This document shows, piece after piece, positions 58,125-64,000 of a DNA stretch of 64,000 bases. The position numbers and the translations under genes were made by a program. The DNA lies in NCBI RefSeq assembly GCF_002688565.1, contig NZ_CP024011.1, forward strand, positions 1,116,001 through 1,180,000, in the 5' to 3' direction. This DNA is from Acinetobacter sp. LoGeW2-3. GTDB taxonomy: Bacteria; Pseudomonadota; Gammaproteobacteria; Pseudomonadales; Moraxellaceae. Under the pieces are notes generated by a model. That model made no database searches. It was not told where the DNA came from and saw only the letters and a list, made by a program, of their open reading frames with translations. Every line of letters begins with the position of its first letter. Position 1 is the first letter of the stretch.

Positions 58125-59231
58125 ATGAGCACGATTCAGTACGTCTTGACTGGCATGATTATAGCTTGCAGTGTAACCCTGTGGGGATGCGGCAAGAATA
58201 ATGCGGCAGGAACAGAACAGGAAGTTCCCTTTGTCATGGTGACTCAGCCAAACACCTCCTATACCGAACAGAAGAGCTATGCCGGAGATGTACAGGCACG
58301 CCAGCAAACGCCACTGGCATTTCGGGTGGCAGGTCAGATCACCCAGCGCTATGTTGATGTCGGGGATCAGGTTCGAGTAGGGCAGGTACTGGCGACCTTA
58401 GATATCAAAGATGCTCAGCTACAACTCAATGCAGCGCGTGCTCAACTGGAAAGTGCCCAGTCTGCAGCTAAAATTGCTGAAGATGAACTGAACCGTTTTA
58501 AACAGCTACTACCGACCAATGCCGTGAGCCGCTCACAATATGATGCAGTCGAGAATCAGTACAAGGCTGCGATATCCAATCTGAAACAGGCACAGTCGAA
58601 TTATGATGTCAGCCGGAACCAAACCGGTTATAACCGCTTAATTGCCAATAAAAATGGCGTGATTACCGCACGTCATATTGAAGTGGGTCAGGTGGTCGCA
58701 GCGGGGCAGGCAGCATTTGAAATTGCACTCTCTGGTGATCGTGAAGTGGTGATTGGTGTGCCGGAACAGGCAATTGGCGAGATTAAAGTCGGTCAGCCAG
58801 TCTGGGTCACCCTCTGGTCGAAAAAAGATGAAAAATTCAGTGCTTATGTGCGTGAAATTTCTCCAGCGGCAGATCAGTCTAGAACCTTTACTGTTCGAGT
58901 CGCTTTGCGTGAAGGCCAGCAGTCGATCCAGCTCGGACAAAGTGCCCGGGTGTTCTTTATCAAAACTCAGGACAATGCCTTAAGCGTACCCTTATCCAGT
59001 ATCTCTGCGGTGGATGGGCAGGCCTATGTGATGGTAGTCAAGCCTGATTCTACCGTGCGTAAAGTACCAGTGCAGATTGGTGCGTATGGCCGTGATTCTG
59101 TACCTGTGATCAGTGGCCTTAAAGCTGATGATTATGTGGTGATTGGGGGTATTCACTTGCTACGGGATCGGCAAAAAATCCGTCCAATTGACCGTCAGAA
59201 CCGTAGTGTGATCATTCGAGCTGGAGGTTAA
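58125..59231 (+). CDS. RND efflux periplasmic adaptor (membrane fusion lipoprotein)
   Basis: A 368-residue adaptor. It begins with a lipoprotein signal (MIIACSVTLWGC, lipobox LWGC) that anchors it in the inner membrane facing the periplasm. A biotinyl/lipoyl-like part (AFRVAGQITQRYVDVGDQVRVGQVLATLD), an alpha-helical hairpin (AARAQLESAQSAAKIAEDELNRF and NQYKAAISNLKQAQSNY) and beta-barrel segments follow. It precedes the pump gene by two bases. No outer-membrane channel gene is present, so it probably shares a TolC protein encoded elsewhere. Confidence 0.88.
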   Translation: MSTIQYVLTGMIIACSVTLWGCGKNNAAGTEQEVPFVMVTQPNTSYTEQKSYAGDVQARQQTPLAFRVAGQITQRYVDVGDQVRVGQVLATLDIKDAQLQLNAARAQLESAQSAAKIAEDELNRFKQLLPTNAVSRSQYDAVENQYKAAISNLKQAQSNYDVSRNQTGYNRLIANKNGVITARHIEVGQVVAAGQAAFEIALSGDREVVIGVPEQAIGEIKVGQPVWVTLWSKKDEKFSAYVREISPAADQSRTFTVRVALREGQQSIQLGQSARVFFIKTQDNALSVPLSSISAVDGQAYVMVVKPDSTVRKVPVQIGAYGRDSVPVISGLKADDYVVIGGIHLLRDRQKIRPIDRQNRSVIIRAGG

Positions 59232-59233
59232 AT

Positions 59234-62200
59234 ATGAACTTTAACCTTTCAGAATGGGCGCTGAAAAATAAGGGCTTGGTGCTGTATTTCATGATCCTGC
59301 TCGGTCTGGTCGGGATTATGTCCTATTCCAAACTGTCGCAGAGTGAAGACCCACCTTTTACCTTTAAAGTCATGGTGGTACAAACCTACTGGCCGGGTGC
59401 CAGTGCACAGGAAGTTTCTCTACAGGTCACCGACCGGATTGAAAAGGAGTTGATGACCACGGGTCAATATGACCGCATCATGGCCTATTCCCGTCCAGGC
59501 GAATCTCTGGTGACCTTTATTGCCAAGGATTCGCTACGGTCCAAAGAAGTTCCTGATGTCTGGTATAACGTTCGTAAAAAAATTAATGATATCCGCCATG
59601 AACTGCCACAGGGTGTACAAGGACCCTTCTTTAATGATGAATTCGGCGATACTTTTGGCAATATCTATGTGCTGAAAGGCAAAGATTTTGATTATGCTAC
59701 GCTGAAAGAATATGCCGACCGTCTGCAGCTACAGTTACAGCGCGTCAAAGATGTCGCCAAGGTGGAACTGATTGGCCTGCAGGATCAGAAGATCTGGATT
59801 GAGATTTCCAACACCAAAGCTGCGCAGCTGGGTATTCCAGTCACGGCGATTCAACAATCTATACAACAACAGAATGCAATGAGCAATTCTGGCTTCTTTG
59901 AAACCGAATCAGACCGGATTCAAGTTCGGGTTAGTGGTGCACTCAAAAGCGTAGAAGAACTGCAGCAGATGCCACTGTATGTGAATGGTAAAACTATTCA
60001 GCTCGGCGATGTGGCGGAAGTTTATCGCGGCTTTACTGATCCAGCTCAGCCACGCATGCGCTTTATGGGTGAAAATGGCATTGGCATTGCCGTATCCATG
60101 CGTAAGGGTGGCGATATCATTGCTTTGGGTAAGAATCTGGAACAGGAATTCGCCCGCCTACAAAAATCTCTACCGCTGGGAATGGACCTGCAAAAAGTAT
60201 CGGATCAACCGGTGGCAGTGAAACGCAGTATTAACGAGTTTATGAAGGTTCTGGCAGAAGCAGTGATTATCGTGCTCTTGGTCAGCTTCTTCTCGCTCGG
60301 TTTCCGTCCAGGTCTGGTGGTGGCTTTTTCCATTCCATTGGTACTGGCAATGACCTTTGCCGGTATGCAGCTATTTGATGTTGGCCTGCACAAGATTTCT
60401 CTTGGTGCCCTGATTCTGGCACTGGGCCTGCTGGTCGATGATGCCATTATTGCCATTGAAATGATGGCAATCAAAATGGAACAGGGCTTTAGCCGACTGG
60501 AAGCTGCCGGGTATGCCTGGCGTACCACTGCATTTCCAATGTTGACCGGAACCCTGATTACGGCAGCCGGTTTCTTACCCATTGCGACTGCTGCATCCAG
60601 TACCGGTGAATATACCCGTTCGATTTTCCAGGTGGTAACGCTTGCCTTGCTGGTCTCCTGGATTGCTGCAGTGCTGTTTGTTCCGTATCTGGGGGATAAA
60701 CTTCTGCCAGATTTCAACAAAGACCTGATCCAGAAAGCGCCGTGGTATCAGCGACTCTGGGCACGTCTGCGTAAGCAGCCGGAACCGCAGCCAATGGTGC
60801 ATCATGCTGGTGAGCATCATGACCCGTATCAGACCCGCTTCTATCAAGGCTTTAGACGCTGGGTGAATACCTGCGTGACTTATCGCAAAACCGTGATTGC
60901 ATTGACTGTTGGGATTTTTGTCCTGTCGATTGTCATGTTTAAATTTGTCCCGCAACAATTCTTCCCGCCATCGAATAGGGCTGAGATTCTGGTCGATTTG
61001 AAACTGGAAGAAGGAGCATCGCTTAAGGCCACCGAAGCTGCGGTGAAAAAGGTCGAGGCGTTCCTGTCAAAACAGGAGGGGATTGATAACTATGTGGCTT
61101 ACGTCGGTACCGGTTCACCGCGTTTTTATTTGCCCTTAGATCAGCAATTGCCTCAAACCAGCTTTGCCCAGTTCGTAGTACTGGCATCTTCACTGGAAGA
61201 CCGTAATGAAATCCGTGAATCCCTAAGTAAACAGATTCGTTTGCTGCTGCCGGAAGTACGTACTCGAGTGTCTTTACTGGAAAATGGTCCACCTGTCGGT
61301 TATCCGCTGCAATTCCGTGTATCGGGCGAAGATTTAGGGTTGGTGCGTACTTGGGCGCAAAACGTCGCTGCCAAAGTGGCTGAAAACCAGAATACCACCA
61401 ATGTGCACCTGGACTGGGGCGAGCCAAGCAAAGTCATCAAGTTAGACATTGATCAGGATCGTGCCCGTCAAATGGGGATAAGCAGTAGTGATCTGGCCAG
61501 TTTCCTGAATACTTCAATTGCTGGAGCAGGACTTGATCAGTTCCGGGAAAAACGTGAGCTGATTGAAATCCGCTTACGTGGCGATCAGGCAGAACGTGTC
61601 GATGTGGCTTCCTTAAGTAGTCTGGCGGTACCGACTTCAGGGGGTAATTTTATTCCATTAGCGCAGATTGCCAAGATTGAATATAGCTTTGAAGAGGGGC
61701 TGATCTGGCATCGTAACCGTTTACCGACTATTACTGTGCGCGCTGATATTCGTAGCAGTTTGCAACCTGCAACAGTGGTTAATCAATTGGCACCTGAGCT
61801 TGAACAACTGCGAGCAGAATTGCCAAGTGGTTATTTGCTTGATGTCGGTGGAACGGTAGAAGAATCTGCACGTGGACAAAACTCAGTAAATGCAGGGGTA
61901 CCTTTATTCCTAGCTGTAGTGATGACCTTACTGATGATTCAGCTCAAGAGTATTTCACGTTCTGTGATTGTGTTTTTGACCGCACCACTCGGCATTATTG
62001 GCGTGGTCTTATTCTTATTATTGTTCAATAAACCTTTTGGTTTTGTTGCGATGCTAGGTACGATCGCACTTTCTGGCATGATCATGCGTAACTCTTTGAT
62101 TCTGATTGATCAGATCGAGCAGGATATTCTGGCAGGTGAGTCACAGTGGGATGCCATCATCAATGCGACAGTACGCCGTTGCCGTCCGATTGTATTAACT

Positions 62201-62371
62201 GCATTGGCTGCTGTACTGGCCATGATCCCACTTTCACGCAGTATTTTCTTCGGTCCAATGGCAGTTGCCATCATGGGCGGATTGATTGTGGCAACGCTAT
62301 TAACCCTGTTTTTCCTGCCGGCATTATATGCACAATGGTTTAAGGTAAAGAAAATTTCGCAATCGGTCTAA
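59234..62371 (+). CDS. RND multidrug efflux pump, AcrB superfamily
   Basis: A 1045-residue inner-membrane proton antiporter of the HAE1 family. TM1 LVLYFMILLGLVGIMSYSKL is followed by SEDPPFTFKVMVVQTYWPGASAQEV, a large periplasmic loop, then the TM4 proton-relay aspartates in LALGLLVDDAIIAIEMM. The second half repeats the plan (FGFVAMLGTIALSGMIMRNSLILIDQIEQD). Length and order are complete. The N-terminal SEDPPF text resembles TriC-like pumps more than AcrB. It is co-transcribed with the adaptor and most likely under TetR control; substrates unknown. Confidence 0.9.
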   Translation: MNFNLSEWALKNKGLVLYFMILLGLVGIMSYSKLSQSEDPPFTFKVMVVQTYWPGASAQEVSLQVTDRIEKELMTTGQYDRIMAYSRPGESLVTFIAKDSLRSKEVPDVWYNVRKKINDIRHELPQGVQGPFFNDEFGDTFGNIYVLKGKDFDYATLKEYADRLQLQLQRVKDVAKVELIGLQDQKIWIEISNTKAAQLGIPVTAIQQSIQQQNAMSNSGFFETESDRIQVRVSGALKSVEELQQMPLYVNGKTIQLGDVAEVYRGFTDPAQPRMRFMGENGIGIAVSMRKGGDIIALGKNLEQEFARLQKSLPLGMDLQKVSDQPVAVKRSINEFMKVLAEAVIIVLLVSFFSLGFRPGLVVAFSIPLVLAMTFAGMQLFDVGLHKISLGALILALGLLVDDAIIAIEMMAIKMEQGFSRLEAAGYAWRTTAFPMLTGTLITAAGFLPIATAASSTGEYTRSIFQVVTLALLVSWIAAVLFVPYLGDKLLPDFNKDLIQKAPWYQRLWARLRKQPEPQPMVHHAGEHHDPYQTRFYQGFRRWVNTCVTYRKTVIALTVGIFVLSIVMFKFVPQQFFPPSNRAEILVDLKLEEGASLKATEAAVKKVEAFLSKQEGIDNYVAYVGTGSPRFYLPLDQQLPQTSFAQFVVLASSLEDRNEIRESLSKQIRLLLPEVRTRVSLLENGPPVGYPLQFRVSGEDLGLVRTWAQNVAAKVAENQNTTNVHLDWGEPSKVIKLDIDQDRARQMGISSSDLASFLNTSIAGAGLDQFREKRELIEIRLRGDQAERVDVASLSSLAVPTSGGNFIPLAQIAKIEYSFEEGLIWHRNRLPTITVRADIRSSLQPATVVNQLAPELEQLRAELPSGYLLDVGGTVEESARGQNSVNAGVPLFLAVVMTLLMIQLKSISRSVIVFLTAPLGIIGVVLFLLLFNKPFGFVAMLGTIALSGMIMRNSLILIDQIEQDILAGESQWDAIINATVRRCRPIVLTALAAVLAMIPLSRSIFFGPMAVAIMGGLIVATLLTLFFLPALYAQWFKVKKISQSV

Positions 62372-62383
62372 AACTGTCTTAAA

Positions 62384-62427
62384 ATCAGGTGCGAAATATT
62401 AAAAATTTTAATATAGTAGTGCCTGAT
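62384..62427. repeat. nested inverted repeat downstream of the RND pump gene
   Basis: ATCAGG (62384-62389) and CCTGAT (62422-62427) enclose ATATTAAAA-A-TTTTAATAT (62396-62414). It could form a weak transcription stop after the efflux operon. Confidence 0.4.
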
Positions 62428-62503
62428 AATTTTACAATTTTAAAAAATGCGAAGTTGCCGTTTTGCCACTGCTGCAGAAACGGACAACGAGGTTGAAAGA
62501 CAC

Positions 62504-62881
62504 ATGAATCAAGAAAGTTTAACTCAAATGCGACGCTCTATAGCCCTTGCATATGTGTTCATGTTTTTAGCCTCTTTTACCGTGATTTTTGGAATTTTTT
62601 CTTACTGGTTAGCCCGTAAAGTTGCTCAGGTCGACTATGCAGAAGTCTGGTTACAGGCACAGGCACTGTGGATCATGCGTAATGTAGTGATCTATACCAT
62701 GCTCGCTGTTTTTGCAGCCCTCTGGTTTATTCCACTATTTTTCTATGCCTGGGACAGCATGTTATGGGTAAAAGCCTGTACTGTCGCTGGCGTCGTATTC
62801 AGCTTTATCGCCTTTATTTTCATGATTAATGCCTGGTTCAAAGGCGTGTCCAAGTTCTATCAAAGCAAAGCTGTTTTCTAA
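62504..62881 (+). CDS. conserved hypothetical membrane protein upstream of dnaJ
   Basis: A 125-residue inner-membrane protein with three spans (IALAYVFMFLASFTVIFGIFSYWLA, NVVIYTMLAVFAALWFIPLFFYAW, WVKACTVAGVVFSFIAFIFMI). The start at 62504 (MNQESLTQMRR) is used; the frame extends 19 codons further. I do not recognise the family. It sits 105 bases before dnaJ on the same strand. Confidence 0.75.
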   Translation: MNQESLTQMRRSIALAYVFMFLASFTVIFGIFSYWLARKVAQVDYAEVWLQAQALWIMRNVVIYTMLAVFAALWFIPLFFYAWDSMLWVKACTVAGVVFSFIAFIFMINAWFKGVSKFYQSKAVF

Positions 62882-62985
62882 ACTTTCGATTTTTTTCAAA
62901 TTCCCCCCTTGTAAAAACTGGTTTGACCCCCAATTCAGACCACAGTTGAGTATTAAATAAAATTCCGTGAGGAGCATCGCCAGAC

Positions 62986-64000
62986 ATGGCTAAACGTGAT
63001 TATTATGAGGTTTTGGGTGTCGCTAAAACCGCTAGTGATGATGAAATTAAAAAAGCCTACCGTAAGTTGGCGATGAAATATCATCCAGACCGCAACCCTG
63101 ACAATCCAGAAGCTGAAGAGAAATTTAAAGAAGCTTCAGAAGCTTATGAAGTACTGTCTGATAGCGAGAAACGCAGCATGTACGACCGCATGGGCCATCA
63201 GGCCTTTGAAGGTGGTATGGGCGGCGGTGGCGGCTTCGGCGGCGGTTTCAGCGCAGAGGATATTTTCAGCCAGTTCGGTGATATCTTTGGTGGGGCATTT
63301 GGTGGCGGTCGCCAGCAACAACGCGCGCGTCGTGGTTCTGACTTACGTTATGTCATGGAACTGAGCCTGGAAGAAGCAGTCAAAGGTGTTAAGAAGACTA
63401 TTACTTTCACTGCACCGGCACCATGTGACGCCTGTGATGGTAAAGGTTCTAAAAATCCGAATGATGTTGAAACTTGTCCGACCTGTCATGGTGCCGGCCA
63501 AGTGCGTATGCAGCAGGGCTTCTTCTCTGTACAGCAAACCTGTAGCACCTGTCGTGGTCAAGGTAAGATCATCAAGAACCCATGTAATAAATGTCATGGT
63601 TCAGGTGTATCTGACCGTCAGCAAACCCTGGAAGTTACCATTCCAGCGGGTGTGGACAATGGCGACCGTGTACGCTTGACGGGTAAAGGTGAAGCGATCC
63701 GTGACGGTCAATCAGGCGATCTTTATGTAGAAGTTGTGGTGCGCGAGCACGAAATCTTCCAGCGTGATGGTGCCGACCTGTATATGGATGTGCCGGTTTC
63801 AATTGCGGATGCAGCATTGGGTAAAGAAATTGAAATCCCAACCCTTGATGGCCGTGTCAGCCTGAAAATTCCTGAAGGCACACAAACTGGTAAATTATTC
63901 CGTCTGCGTGGCAAGGGTGTTAAACCTGTGCGTACTAGCATGACCGGTGATCTGTTATGCCGTATTGTTGTGGAAACTCCAGTAAACCTGACAGCGCGTC
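62986..64000 (+). CDS. dnaJ: molecular chaperone DnaJ (5' part, runs off the window)
   Basis: At least 338 residues, cut by the window end. The J domain ([16 protein letters not shown]..., with [10 protein letters not shown] as the HPD motif) is followed by a Gly/Phe-rich linker and four zinc-finger motifs [24 protein letters not shown] and CNKCHGSG, then the C-terminal substrate domain. DnaJ feeds unfolded protein to DnaK and stimulates its ATPase. GAGGAG lies about 12 bases before the ATG. The frame shows no break. Confidence 0.96.
   Translation, partial: MAKRDYYEVLGVAKTASDDEIKKAYRKLAMKYHPDRNPDNPEAEEKFKEASEAYEVLSDSEKRSMYDRMGHQAFEGGMGGGGGFGGGFSAEDIFSQFGDIFGGAFGGGRQQQRARRGSDLRYVMELSLEEAVKGVKKTITFTAPAPCDACDGKGSKNPNDVETCPTCHGAGQVRMQQGFFSVQQTCSTCRGQGKIIKNPCNKCHGSGVSDRQQTLEVTIPAGVDNGDRVRLTGKGEAIRDGQSGDLYVEVVVREHEIFQRDGADLYMDVPVSIADAALGKEIEIPTLDGRVSLKIPEGTQTGKLFRLRGKGVKPVRTSMTGDLLCRIVVETPVNLTAR

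Overview
The window reads as a stretch of chromosome from Acinetobacter or a close relative in the Moraxellaceae. The evidence is the gene families (a BlsA-like BLUF protein, benzoate/4-hydroxybenzoate-type MFS carriers, the sequence of the 16S and 23S genes), the moderate to low GC, and the small AT-rich intergenic regions. Nearly everything looks like core housekeeping DNA; no insertion sequence, prophage or CRISPR array was seen. All assignments come from reading the sequence and recalled family knowledge; no search was run.

Layout. 1-4353: tail of an operon of unknown product (unknown protein, GH3-type adenylating enzyme, TolC-type outer membrane channel, GNAT-like protein). 4733-6828: divergent cobalt/nickel sensor and cation efflux gene with an RcnR-type operator, then a periplasmic DsbC-like protein. 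6963-15453: GlsB/YeaQ protein, purine salvage (hpt, guanine deaminase, a possible 41-residue membrane protein), a TerC gene behind a yybP-ykoY manganese riboswitch, a SotB-like MFS carrier, two tandem small GNAT proteins, a BLUF photoreceptor and a zinc alcohol dehydrogenase. 15454-24569: mpl, a DUF486 protein, purEK, an AT-rich block with three perfect DnaA boxes, a lytic transglycosylase, anmK, tyrS, a candidate small RNA and a small hypothetical gene. 25009-30810: a complete rRNA operon (16S, tRNA-Ile, tRNA-Ala, 23S, 5S) with promoter and terminator.

30905-42359: small membrane protein, two paralogous aromatic-acid MFS carriers, an AT-rich HARE-HTH/PD-(D/E)XK nuclease gene, ankyrin protein, PfpI/DJ-1 protein, outer membrane beta-barrel, aldehyde dehydrogenase, a sodium symporter with its 36-residue MetS-type subunit, and ZupT. 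42414-51033: rsmB-fmt, two different dihydroxy-acid dehydratases 0.7 kb apart, a tandem thioredoxin-fold protein and a chorismate mutase-like protein. 51191-64000: TauE/SafE, LysR, UraA, ppc, a TetR-controlled RND efflux pair, a membrane protein and the start of dnaJ.

The most interesting large-scale signal is the combination of a perfect ParB site (parS) inside rsmB, two near-parS sites around 4.5 and 6.0 kb, and the DnaA-box/AT-repeat block at 19.4-19.9 kb. Together these suggest the window is close to the replication origin, or contains an origin-like or DnaA-binding locus. The clearest accessory gene is the HARE-HTH nuclease at 34803, a candidate stand-alone defence enzyme.
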